Of a stretch of DNA of 64,000 nt, positions 33,444-43,910 are shown piece after piece. This stretch comes from Asparagus officinalis (lineage: Eukaryota; Streptophyta; Magnoliopsida; Asparagales; Asparagaceae), in contig NC_033795.1 of assembly GCF_001876935.1 (NCBI RefSeq), forward strand, positions 59,424,332 through 59,488,331, read 5' to 3'. The translations under genes were made by a program, and so were the position numbers. The notes beneath the pieces were generated by a model. That model did no database searches, was not told the DNA's origin, and saw only the letters and a list, made by a program, of their open reading frames with translations. Position 1 is the stretch's first letter. Each line of letters starts with the position of its first letter.

Positions 33444-34054
33444 AGAGCCACCGATCTCGCTGCCGAGACCGGAGCGTCGCAGCCGCGGATCTCAATCCCG
33501 GTCGTGGAGGAGGTCGAATACGAGTTCGACCAGCAGAAGTTCGAGGAATACTACGTGTCCTCGTCCGGATCTACCTCTCCCCGCAAGTCCAAGAAATCCC
33601 AGAAGTTCTCCTCCAGGAGAAAGGTTCGTTGGTATGAAGAAGTCGAAGCCACCAATGAAGATCTCGCCCCGTTTGATGCCAAAGTCGCATCGGGTGAGAT
33701 TCCTCCAGTTTCCAACCAGGTCAGATCTGCTCTGGCCAACTCTTCTGCCACAGAGGCCGTGGTGACTCTCTCGAAGAGAGCCCGCCAAAGGCAACGTCAA
33801 CGCCTTGCGAAACGATTCGCAAAGGCCATGGAGTCAGTTGACGGGATCCGCTACAACGTGGATCTGAAGAACAAAAGAGGCAAGCAGCCTCAACAATCAA
33901 CGAATGGTGGTTCCTCCAAGCCGCCAACAATGGAATGGGTCCATGTCAAACGGAACCGTTCGACGCTTGAGGAGCGTATCCGTAAGCGCCGCGCGATGTC
34001 GGCACAGGCACGGGCTCAAGCTGAAGAAGCCCGTAGAAAGCTGCAGAAAGAGGT
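33387..34054 (+). pseudogene. gag: Tat gag/ORF1, first part, interrupted by a solo LTR
   Basis: The frame opens with ATG at 33387, inside the repeated LTR end, and reads MTSMKKATIFPANNLATTV through the primer site into gag without a stop. Recognisable blocks are YEFDQQKFEEYYVSSSGS, VRWYEEVEATNEDL, VTLSKRARQRQRQRLAKRFA and RSTLEERIRKRRAMSAQAR. The protein is very basic. It is cut after KLQKEV by the LTR at 34055; the 5-bp duplication GAGGT flanks the insertion. The frame resumes at 35161. Confidence 0.85.
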
Positions 34055-35160
34055 TGTAGGCATATAAAATTGCTTATAGGTCCCTTGACACGGTTCAACA
34101 CGAACTAATGAACCATCAGGCGACGTATCTAAGCACGAACGTCAGTCCACAACACCGAAGCCAAGTGACACGCAACGAAGCGGATTAGCAAGGCTACGAA
34201 GCTGACGAACCGCACGTGAACGACGGAATGAATCCACTCGCGTGCGGAATCAAATTAACGGTCCAGAGAGTCAACGAGTCATCCAACCGAGAACAGACTC
34301 AGACGAATCACGATCGAATCAAGATCAGTTTCAGACTCGAACTCAGAGGCGGATTTACTGCCAAATCAGGAATCCGACTCACTGCCAAATAAGATCAACA
34401 AATCAGAGTCTCAATCAACCGAATCACGGACAAAACCGGAAAACGGACACAACTCAAAAACTCGGAAAACCCACACCTAAGGGGGCTCGGCTTAAGCCGA
34501 GCCACCCATAGGTGGCTCGGTGGCCGAGCCACCCATGGGTGGCTCGGCACAGTGCCGGCCACCTATGGGTGGCTGACATTTCTCTGTGCGCGGGCACAGT
34601 CTTGAGAGCCTATAAATAGGCCTAGAGGTGTTCATTTTCAAAGGTCGGAATTTCAAGAGCCGAAACTCTGCCGGATTGAAGAGTGATCTCAGAGTTTTGA
34701 AGACTTGAAGACTTGCACGTACAGATCTGATCCTCGGCGAGCACCTACGTCAGAAAAGGCAGGATTTCGAGAGGAGGCAAAGAACAGATCTGAGATCTAC
34801 ACGAAATCACACTCCGGATCTAAGCTTGGTCTTAGATCCCGAGATCTGGACGATTGTTTCCTTGGTGAATCAATCCTCCCCGGCTATTATTCCCTTTGTG
34901 GAATAATACCCGTATAATCGTGTAGATCCGACCGGATCTAGATCGCGCGGTGGTCCACGGATTAACCCCGGCGTTGGCAAAGAACCCACCAAAGCGAGCG
35001 ACCGCAAAACAGGAGCTCGCGATTTGTTCACAAGAGGAAAGTTGTAATTTTTACTTTTTTTTTTTTTTGATTTAGTTGTAACCGGATCTATAAAAGACCG
35101 GATCTTTGTAATCAAAGATGACAATTATTTTAATGAAGAAAACAGTTTTCCCCGCGAACA
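34055..35160 (+). mobile_element. Complete solo Tat LTR with perfect target duplication
   Basis: Starts TGTAGGCATATAAAATTGC, ends CCCGCGAACA (1106 bp), and is flanked by GAGGT at 34050-34054 and 35161-35165, a 5-bp duplication as expected for Ty3/gypsy integration. U3 carries palindromes at 34481-34574, with TATAAATA at 34611. There is no internal region, so this is a solo LTR, normally left by LTR-LTR recombination. Confidence 0.95.
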
Positions 35161-37347
35161 GAGGTAGCTAAGAAGCCGCCACCAACTCGCAAAGTTTGGA
35201 GGCCGAAGTCTGAAGCGGCGGGTCCCGGCGAACCCAGCTAAGTCGCTGAGAATTCCCATAGCTACTCCGGGAGATCATGCAGAATCCTCCCGAAGGAGAA
35301 AGCCAGTCTTGGAGCGCCTCGGTCCAATTCCCGACGAGAGAGGCAAAGCTACAGTTCACGAGCGTTTGGGCCCGATGAAGAAGCCCAGAACGACTCAACA
35401 CGCTGGGGGTCGCCGTCACCTCCAGTATAACAAAGAACTCAAGACAGCTGTGCTCACCAACTTGCGCATTGAAGTCCAAGAGCACGCTGAAGTCTCGCGC
35501 CCACAAAGGCACGTTTCGAGGCGTGTAACTTTTGAAAACCCAAAGAAGGCAATCCAACCTCAGATGGAAACATTATCATCTGATAGTGATAGTGTTATAC
35601 CTGAGAAGTCGTGCCCGCACACGATAGGTTACTCCGACTGTCAAAATGATGAGTTGTACTATCGTGCTGGGTACTGTCTGAGTGCAACTGCATCAAGGTA
35701 GTCCCCGAGAGAATTTCAGTGTTCGAAAGGCTCGGCACCGAAACGCCAAAACCAAGGTATAGGCGTTTCCGGCAAAGAAGAACGGTGGTTAAAGACGGAG
35801 AATTTCCGAGGGTCACCGCCAACATGACCAGCAAAGAGACATCGACACAGATTGATCTCAAGTCGTTTCTGGAAGCATCTCGGCGTGTAACCCGTCTGCA
35901 GTCCGGAGCCATCGCACGAGGAACTTATGGTAGGGTTCGGACAAGAGTACCTTCAGAAGGTGAAGAGTCGGATACCTGCTCCGCAGTCGCATCAGATAAT
36001 ACAGTGTCCAGTGAGGGGGAACCCCGCGAGTCACTGATGATAAGCGCGGAACAAGTGGCCAAGATGCTCGAAGATGCCATAGCCAAACAACAGGAAAGCT
36101 TTAGGTTCGAGATGCAGATGGCCATGCAGACTATGAGAGAGATGCATGAGCAACAAATTCAGGCACTGACGAACCAGCGAGGTGAACCAAGCCGCCGTAA
36201 CCAGGTTGTTCAGGAAGAGGAGCACACGGATAGGGATGAAGCTCACAATGCCAATAACCCTCCCGTCAATGCAGGGGGTGGTAACGAGGATGCCAACGAA
36301 GATACAAGTGAAGACTTGAAGATCAAAGATCTCGAGAGCAAAATCAACACATTGATCTCCGCTCAAGAGACGAAGAAAACAGGCATTCCCTGTCCATACC
36401 CACGAGAATGGGAATCAATCCGCTATCCGGCTAAGTTCAGTCTGATTAACTTTACGCCGTTTGATGGGAAGGGTTCCCCCACTCATCATTTGATTTATTT
36501 CAAATCGCACCTGGGTATTATTTCCGGCAATGAACCTCTGATGGTGCGGTCATTCGTCGGCACTCTTCGCGGAGCCGCCTTCGATTGGTATCGCCGCCTC
36601 AAGCCAGGCAGCGTGAACAGCTGGGATGACATGGAGACCAAGTTCCTGGCCAACTTCTTCGACGACGACACCGAGATATCTATCGGATCATTGCTCGATG
36701 AGAAGCAGAAGGACGGGGAGTTAGTCGACACCTTCGTCAAAAGGTTTCGGAACAAAGCGATGAATTGCCGGGACCCGATCACCGAGGAATTCGTTCTCCA
36801 GACCTGCCATAATAATCTATCTTTAGACGTATTGGAATCAATGGGGACAGCACCGTCTGACACTTGGAAGGATCTGAAGGTCCGAGGGGAGCAGGCTGAG
36901 CGATTCCTTAGAAGGAAGAAGGCCGAGAGGAACCAACCGACGGTTAATCCGCTGGACTCAAACTTCGCCTCTCGTGGTAAGGGCAAGGCACCTGCAGCTG
37001 CTGATGGTGCTAATCAAGCGTCACAACAGCAATCTCGAAGGCAGCAAAAAACTTCGGGTCCGAGACTCCAAAGAGAGTACTCTTTTAAGGACGAAGACGT
37101 TCCAACCATCTTCGAATCCCTCCTTGAAGGTAACAAGATCAAGCTACCACCTATCACAAATCAGGAGGAAGCTGACAACACTACGGACCCAAAGTACTGT
37201 GCATACCACAGGAGGGTCGTTCATCCCACCAAGGATTGCTTTACTCTCAAGAATAGCATTCAGACCTTGGTTGAAGCCGGCGGAGAACGGCATAACTCCA
37301 AAGAGTATACGAGTATAAACTGTTTCTTAATCCTCCGACCGGTATAA
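35161..37347 (+). pseudogene. gag: Tat gag, second part, with capsid-type domain and pol deleted
   Basis: This continues from 34049. A deletion of about 48 bp near 35225 and a frameshift near 35680 break the frame; 35719-37347 is then open (no ATG at its start; it begins within ISVFERLG). Repeated ERLG(P/T) motifs occur at 35309, 35362 and 35722. The Retrotrans_gag region lies at about 36400-36900: YPAKFSLINFTPFDGKGSP, then FVGTLRGAAFDWYRRL, then FLANFFDDD and VKRFRNKAMNC. A Cys/His segment KYCAYHRRVVHPTKDCF lies near 37195. Homology to gag stops near 37300, where the sequence passes straight into the 3' region. Protease, RT and integrase are absent. The same junction occurs at 5255-5280 (minus). 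Confidence 0.9.
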
Positions 37348-37631
37348 GAGGTTAAACTACTCCCTGATACTCCAATAGGTATATGAGTCTAAACTGTTTC
37401 CCCACTTTTAACGAGAAGTTCCTGGAGAATATTAAGCTAATATTCTTAAGGATAACCTGATTAAGTAACTGATAATAATGTCCGAACCAGTTCCGCAGAG
37501 GAAACTGGGGGTGGACGATTTATGTAACGGGAAATTCCCAAAACCACAGCAATGTAATGAATAAGAACTCCCATTCTCACCATGTCTATGCACTCAACAC
37601 TCTCTCTGTTAGAGTCTGGACGTAAAGTACC
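37348..37631 (+). other. Start of the pol-less Tat 3' region
   Basis: Motifs ACGAGTATAAACTG, GAGAAGTTCCTGGAGAATATT (37418) and a perfect GAATATT...AATATTC hairpin (37424-37442) are seen, and a second CGGGAAATTCCC at 37529. The reverse complement matches 4900-5205. Confidence 0.75.
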
Positions 37632-38110
37632 CACTTGGTCAAACCTTCTTACAGTTAGGACCACAGTCAAAATCCCCTCTCGATTCCCCCAATGAACGAG
37701 AGGTCCACAAATTGAGCGATCAAACCTTCCTACAGTTAGGATTGTCTCAAAACACCCACTTGGTCAAACCTTCTTACAGTTAGGACCACAGTCAAAATCC
37801 CCTCTCGATTCCCCCAATGAACGAGAGGTCCACAAATTGAGCGATCAAACCTTCCTACAGTTAGGATTGTCTCAAAACACCCACTTGGTCAAACCTTCTT
37901 ACAGTTAGGACCACAGTCAAAATCCCCTCTCGATTCCTCCAATGAACGAGAGGTCCACTTTCAAATCGAGTGATCAAACCTTCCTACAGTTAGGGTCACC
38001 TCAAACTCCTGTTTGGCCAAACCTTCCTACAGTTAGGGTCAAAACCATAATTCACTCTCGATAAACGAGAAATTCATCTTTAGTTCGGTAATCAAACCTT
38101 CCGACAGTTA
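37632..38110 (+). repeat. 125-bp tandem repeat in the 3' region
   Basis: Units start with CACTTGGTCAAACCTTCTTA at 37632, 37757 and 37882; a fourth, degenerate, unit runs to about 38110. Each contains a perfect hairpin CCTCTCG...CGAGAGG. The minus copy at 4690-4870 has about one unit. Confidence 0.9.
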
Positions 38111-39350
38111 GGGTTATCCGAATCTTTTCGATTCTCGGAGTGGAGATCCCACTCTCAGTTTCACCTTTCCGGATTCTGGGGGTGGAGATCCCACCTCGAG
38201 TTTCCTTTCTAGCTGAAGATAGAATATAAAATTCTTCTTTTCAGCATCGGGAGATAGAATATAAAATTCTTTCTCTCCCATTTCGGGTTCGTCTTTGCCC
38301 CAAGAGAAGACACCATCTTATTCAACTCCCAAAATCTGTGCCTAACGGGTACAGGGAAGTTTATCCTGAATCCTAAGCAGGGATAAGTCTGCGCCTAACA
38401 CGTGCTGCCGGTTTAGTCTTTTTTCGTAGAAAAAAGACACCAGAGTTCGATTCTGGGGTATTCTATCCTGAAACCTAAGCAAGGATAAGTTTGAGCTCAA
38501 CCCGCGCTGCCGGTTAGTTCTTAACCGTTAAAAAGGATACCCGTCCACATATTCAACATTGTGGCAGGTTGTTATTAATAACACCAAAATCCATGCCTTA
38601 CACGCATGGGGAATGTCATCCTGAATCCTAAGAAAGGATATGTCGACACCTAACACGTGTCGCCGGTTTAGTCTTTTACCGATTTGTTATTAATAACACC
38701 AGAATCCATGCCTTACACGCATGGGGAATTTCATCCTGAATCCTAAGAAAGGATATGCCGACGCCTAACACGCGTCGCCGGTTTAGTCTTTTACCGATTG
38801 AAAAAGACACCAGAGTTCGATTCTGGGGTATTTTATCCCGAAGCCTAAGTAGGGATAAGTCAGCGTCTAATACATGTTGTTGGGTAGCCTATTCTCATAA
38901 CGATGGCGAAGTCTATGTATTAAAAGTCATAGCAACAAGTCTCAGAGGATTCAATCTCTGAGCGCAACGTCACATGCGGAACGGACTTAAAACAATCCGC
39001 ATGTAAGCCCGAGTCAAACGGTAATCGGTGAGAGCACGTCAAGTCCGTTGAAGGCTGGGGGTTAGCCAAAAACCCCAAAGTCAACGCCTAACACGCGTCG
39101 CCGGGTAGTCTATTCCCGTGAGAAAGACGAAGTCTACGTATTCAATATCGTAGCACTAAGAGCGTTAACTCTCTGAGCACAACGTCACATGCGGAACGGA
39201 TTTACATAATCCGCATGCTAGCCCGACTCAAACGGTAGTCGGTAAAGGCTTCTCAAACCCGTTGAGGGCTGAGGGTTTGCCAAAAATCCTATAAATACGG
39301 GGGTCACTGACGCATCAGCTTCATTAGTTGGTCTCGTGACCTGAGCATCC
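38111..39350 (+). repeat. Serial hairpin array of the Tat 3' region
   Basis: Back-to-back inverted repeats, about one every 25-50 bp. Examples: 38416-38438 (GTCTTTTTT-CGTAG-AAAAAAGAC); 38440-38456 (CCAGA...TCTGG); 38511-38527 (CGGTTA...TAACCG); 38644-38662 (CGACAC-CTAACAC-GTGTCG); 38706-38724 (CCATGC-CTTACAC-GCATGG); 38759-38777 (CGACGC-CTAACAC-GCGTCG). The loop CTAACAC/CTTACAC recurs with different but complementary stems. It corresponds to the minus-strand blocks 3340-4560 and 5805-7100, and in part to 41694-42130. Confidence 0.85.
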
Positions 39351-40330
39351 AACGACATTCAAAACCCTAGGGTTAACGCCGGTCAACGCGTAACCCTAGG
39401 TCAACGCCAGTCAATGCGTTGCGATCAAAAGTCAACGTACGACGTTCAGAACCCTAGGGTTAACGCCGGTCAACGTGTAACCCTAGGTCAATGCCAGTCA
39501 ACGCGTTGCGAGCAAAAATTCAACGTACGACGTTCGAAACCCTAGGGTTAACACCGATCAACGCGTAACCCTAGGTCAACGCCAGTCAACGCGTTGCGAG
39601 CAAAAAATTCAACGTACGACGTTCAAAACCCTAGGGTTAACGCCGGACAACGTGTAACCCTAGGTCAACGCCAGTCAACGCGTTGCGAGCAAAAATTCAA
39701 CGTACGACCTTCGAAAACCTAGGGTTAACCCCGGGCAACGGGTAACCCTAGGTCAACGCCCATCAAACGCGTTGCGAGCAAAAATTCAACGTACGACATT
39801 CGAAATCCTAGGGTTAACACCGGTCAACGCGTAACCCTAGGTCAACGCCAGTCAACGCGTTGCGAGCAAAAATTCAACGTACGACGTTCGAAACCCTAGG
39901 GTTAACGCCGGACAACGTGTAACCCTAGGTCAACGCCAGTCAACGCGTTGCGAGCAAAAATTCAACGTACGACGTTCGAAACCCTAGGGTTAACGCCGGA
40001 CAACGTGTAACCCTAGGTCAACGCCAGTCAACGCGTTGCGAGCAAAAATTCAACGTACGACATTCGAAATCCTAGGGTTAACACCGGTCAACGCGTAACC
40101 CTAGGTCAACGCCAGTCAACGCGTTGCGAGCAAAAATTCAACGTACGACGTTCGAAACCCTAGGGTTAACGCCGGACAACGTGTAACCCTAGGTCAACGC
40201 CAGTCAACGCGTTGCGAGCCAAAATTCAACGTACGACGTTCGAAACCCTATGGTCAACGCCGGACAACGCGTAACCCTAGGTCAACGCCATTCAACACGT
40301 TGTGATCAAAAGGTCAACGCCTATCAATGC
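39351..40330 (+). repeat. Tandem repeat of about 88 bp, around 11 units
   Basis: Each unit runs TTCAACGTACGACGTTCGAA, ACCCTAGGGTTAACGCCGG, CAACGCGTAACCCTAGGTC, AACGCCAGTCAACGCGTTG, CGAGCAAAA. The core AACCCTAGGGTT is a palindrome. Units are highly similar, so the array expanded recently. It sits where the 1-12 kb copy has its antisense gene. Tandem arrays in the 3' region of Tat/Ogre elements are a known source of satellites. Confidence 0.93.
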
Positions 40331-40772
40331 GTTGCAATCAGTACTTCAAAAAGTATACGAGTATAAACTGCTTCTTAAATACTCCAATAAGGTATATGAG
40401 TATAAACTGTTCCTTAATTTTTTGAGAAGTTCCTAGAGAATGTTTTCTATAAATATTCTTAAGGATAACTCAACAATACAATGTCGGACAACGCGTAGCA
40501 GATAAAGACTCGACGCTAACAATCGATGGCCAGCTAAATCAGGAACCGACTTCAAAGTTCAAAATTCCGACAACGGTCAGACAATAAATGCAGCACCGAA
40601 ACTCTTTCAGACATTCGACAAAGCACCGAATAGCCTGGAGAATTGAAGGAATCAAGAACGGAAGTCATTCCAAGGTCCCATTACACCGACTGAAGGTTGG
40701 GACGATCAATATCCAAAGTATTCCAGACTCTTCTATAAAAGAACGAGACTGAAATACTTTGGAGGGGGTATC
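40331..40772 (+). other. End of the Tat 3' region with polypurine tract
   Basis: The reverse complement matches 532-975. It ends CTTTGGAGGGGGTATC at 40757-40772, directly before the LTR. Confidence 0.8.
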
Positions 40773-41693
40773 TGTAGGCATATAAAATTGCTTATAGGTC
40801 CCTTAGCTCAGCTCGGCACAAACCGACAAACCAACGAGGCAACGAGATTGACTAATCGCACGCAAGCAACGGAATACGTCCATTCGCGTGCGGGATCAAG
40901 CCAAGTGTTCGAAGAGTCAACGAGTCATCCAACCAAGAGCATACTCGGACGAACCACGATCGAATCAAGATCGGTTTCGGACTCGAACTCAGAAGTGGAT
41001 TTACTGCCAAATCAGGAATCCGACTTACTGCCAAATCAGGAATCAAATCAGAGTCTGGCCACCCAGAGGTGGCCGACACTGTTCCGTGCGCGGGCACAGT
41101 AAAGGGTGCCTATAAATAGGCCACTTGGTTCATTTGTTCAAGGGTTGGAAATTTTGGAGGCGAAGCTCTGCCGGATTCAAGACTCGAAACTTAAAAAAGA
41201 TTGGAGCTTTGGGACTTCGGGGACTCACTCTTCCAGATCTGGTGCTCAGCGATCGTCAACGCCAAAAAAGGCAGGTGTTCGAGTGGACCGGATCTCAGAT
41301 CTACGCAGACGTACTCCGGATCTAAGCTTGGTCTTAGATCCCGAGACTTGGACGATTGTTTCCTTGGTGAAACAATCCTCCCCGGCTATTATTTCCTTGG
41401 TGAAATAATACCCGTCGTACTGCTTAGATCTGACCGAATCTAGATCTCGCGGTGGTCCACGGATAAACCCCGGCGCAGGCAAAGAACCCACACAAAGCAA
41501 GAGACCGCAAAACAGGATCTTGTGATTCGTTCGACACAAAAGGAGAAAGTTGTAATTTTCTTTATTTCTTGTGTTATTTGATTTTCGTTGTAACCGGATC
41601 TAAAAAAAGACTGGATCTTTGTAATCGATAAACTATTACAAGAATTTGCAATGGAATCAATGATGAAGAAAACAACGATTTTTCCCGCGAACA
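40773..41693 (+). mobile_element. Tat 3' LTR (921 bp, lacking most GC palindromes)
   Basis: TGTAGGCATATAAAATTGC to CCCGCGAACA, preceded by a polypurine tract. TATA at 41111 sits in a GCCTAT-AA-ATAGGC dyad. Most of the GC-rich inverted repeats have been deleted (only GGCCACCCAGAGGTGGCC remains near 41058). It is followed by AGGGA, which does not match ACTGT in front of the 30985 LTR. Confidence 0.92.
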
Positions 41694-42781
41694 AGGGATA
41701 AGTCAGCGTCTAAAACACGTTGCTGGGTAGCCTATTCCCATAACAATGGCGAAGTCTACATATTCAAAGTTGTAGCATCAAGTCTAAGGGAGTTCATTCC
41801 TTTAGCACAACGTCACATGCGGAACGGATTTAGACAATCCGCATGCTAGCCCGACTCAAACGGTAGTCGGTAAAGGCTAATCAAACCAGTTAGCCAAAAA
41901 TCCTAAAGTCAACGCCTAACACGCGTCGCCGGGTAGTCTATTCTCGTGAGAAAGACGAAGTCTACGTATTCAAGATCGTAGCACTAAGAGCGTTAACTCT
42001 CTTAGCACAACATCACATGCGGAACGGATTTAGACAATCCGCATGCTAGCCCGACTCAAACGGTGGTCGGTAAAGGCTCATCAAACCCGTTGATGGCTGA
42101 GGGTTTGCCCAAAATCCTATAAATATAATAGTCACTGACGCATTAGCTTCATTAGTTGGTCTCGTGACTTGAGCATCGAATGACATTCGAAACCCTAAGG
42201 TCAACGCCGGTCAACGCGTAACCCTAGGTCAAAGCCGATCAATGCGTTGCAATGAAAGAATCAATACTCCGGAAAGTATACGAGTATAAACTGCTTCTTA
42301 AAACTCCAATGGGTATACGAGTTTAAACTGTTTCCCACCCTCGACGGGAAGTTCCTGGAGAATATCGTATACAATATTCTTAAGGATAACCCGGCGACCT
42401 CCGATAAGTATATGAGGCTAAACTAACTTTCAGAACTCCCAAGAGTATACGAGTATAAACTGGTCCTCTCTGCTTCAAATGCATGACTTTTGGTCAACGT
42501 CTGTCAAGGTGTCACCAGATGGGAATTCCCCAACAACGAGGGTCAACTCAACGTTAAATCAGCGACGTCGTTTAGTTTCAAGATTTCAACAGCGGTCAGA
42601 CGATAAACGCAGAGCCGTAAAAACTTCATCTATTCGACAGAACTCTGAATAGATTGAGGGCTGAAGGAGTCAAGAAATGAAACCCATGACAGGTCCTTCT
42701 GCAAATATAGCCTATCATATCCAAAGTATTTCAGGCTCCTCTATAAAAGAAACGAGACTGAAACACTTTGGAGGGGGTATC
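41694..42781 (+). mobile_element. 3' region of a second Tat element
   Basis: Hairpin-array sequence (CATGCGGA...TCCGCATG type at about 41816 and 42017; CGACTC...AGTCGG type) similar to 38855-39300. One degenerate AACCCTA...AACCCTAGG unit follows near 42190-42240, then the AGTATACGAGTATAAACTG blocks and a polypurine tract ending at 42781. It starts abruptly at AGGGATAAGTCAGCG, inside what is a hairpin elsewhere. Confidence 0.8.
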
Positions 42782-43910
42782 TGTAGGCGTTAAAAATTGC
42801 CCATAGGTCCTCAAACACAGTGCAAGACAAGGAAAAGACGATAAACGTTATTATCCAAGTCAAAGGAATTCATCCAAAATCAGCAAGGCGACGAAGCGTA
42901 CGCAAAACAAAGAAGCTGGAAGAATCACGAAACATTGCTTAGAAGCTTGAACAGTGCCGAGTCACCAAATGCTGACTCGCACAGTTCCGAGTCACCAAAT
43001 GCTGACTCGCACAGTTCCGAGTCACCAAATGCTGACTCGCACAGTTCCGAGTCACCAAATGCTGACTCGCACAGTTCCGAGTCACCAAATGCTGACTCGC
43101 ACAGTTCCGAGTCACCAAATGCTGACTCGCACAGTTCCGAGTCACCAAATGCTGACTCGCACAGTTCCGAGTCACCAAATGCTGACTCGCACAGTCCCGA
43201 GTCACCAGGACTCTTGTTGGATACAAAACCTCCCCAAACACGGATTTCGATGATTTTTAAGGATTCTTTCGTCCCAAAACCTCTCCAACTGCTCTGAGGT
43301 TATCCATAAACACGTTTAGACAGTTATAAACCGCAGATAACGTTTAAACATCAATTCCTACTAGGAGACACATCTCAAAAAGCCTATAAATAGAAGCCTA
43401 AGGTCTTCTTTCAAGGAGATCGGAGATTTGAGATTAAGAAGGCGAGGTGCTGTCAAATTGACCAGTCAACCACGAATTTCAGAGGAGAATCATCAGAGCT
43501 TGGCGAACACTTTCATAAAGAAAGCCCCTTCGAAAGGTTTGTGATTCTCCTCCCTTCTTTCCTCCGGATTAAACTTGGTTTTAATCTCGAGAAGAGCCAC
43601 AATCTCGCTTGGTCGTGATTGTCGCTTCCGCAATTGTTTCCCTCGTGAAACAAGAGCGTAATTATATTGTCGATCGGCTTTGGTATGCGGTGGTCCACGG
43701 ACTAACGCGTCCCCGACACAGGCAAAGATCCCACGCAAAGCAGCGGGAGATAAACTACTGCTGCGTTTTGTTTGATAAAGTTGTAATCTTTATTTTTCGT
43801 TGTAAGAAGATCTTATAAAAAGATCAACTCTCTTTTTAGTTTGAACTTGTAATCGATAAACGGTGTAACAGGTTTGAAAACAATGGAAAAGGCAACTTTT
43901 GACCCAAACA
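42782..43910 (+). mobile_element. Divergent Tat LTR with 30-bp repeats (1129 bp)
   Basis: Begins TGTAGGCGTTAAAAATTGCC after a polypurine tract and ends TTTTGACCCAAACA. It shares the 'GGCAAAGATCCCACGCAAAG' block of the other LTRs but has a 30-bp tandem repeat in place of the GC palindromes. TATAAATA lies at 43385. It is followed at 43911 by gypsy integrase sequence, so this end marks an insertion into that element; the adjacent bases are GAACT. Confidence 0.9.
42953..43205 (+). repeat. 30-bp tandem repeat, eight to nine units
   Basis: The unit is AGTTCCGAGTCACCAAATG then CTGACTCGCAC. Interior units are identical. Each holds the inverted repeat GAGTCA-CCAAATGC-TGACTC. The repeat is 30 bp, so all frames stay open; the resulting peptides are artefacts. 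Confidence 0.96.

Noticed and set aside
39351..40330. AACCCTAGGGTT cores suggestive of interstitial telomere repeats
   Set aside because: The plant telomere unit is TTTAGGG in tandem; here the motif is one part of an 88-bp unit and is never repeated head to tail.
42953..43205. 30-bp direct repeats suggestive of a CRISPR array
   Set aside because: There are no unique spacers; units are contiguous, the setting is a plant LTR, and the repeats lie in U3 upstream of a TATA box.
42935..43297. Three long overlapping frames with Ser-Glu-Ser-Pro-Asn-type repeats
   Set aside because: They are artefacts of a 30-bp repeat (a multiple of three), on both strands.
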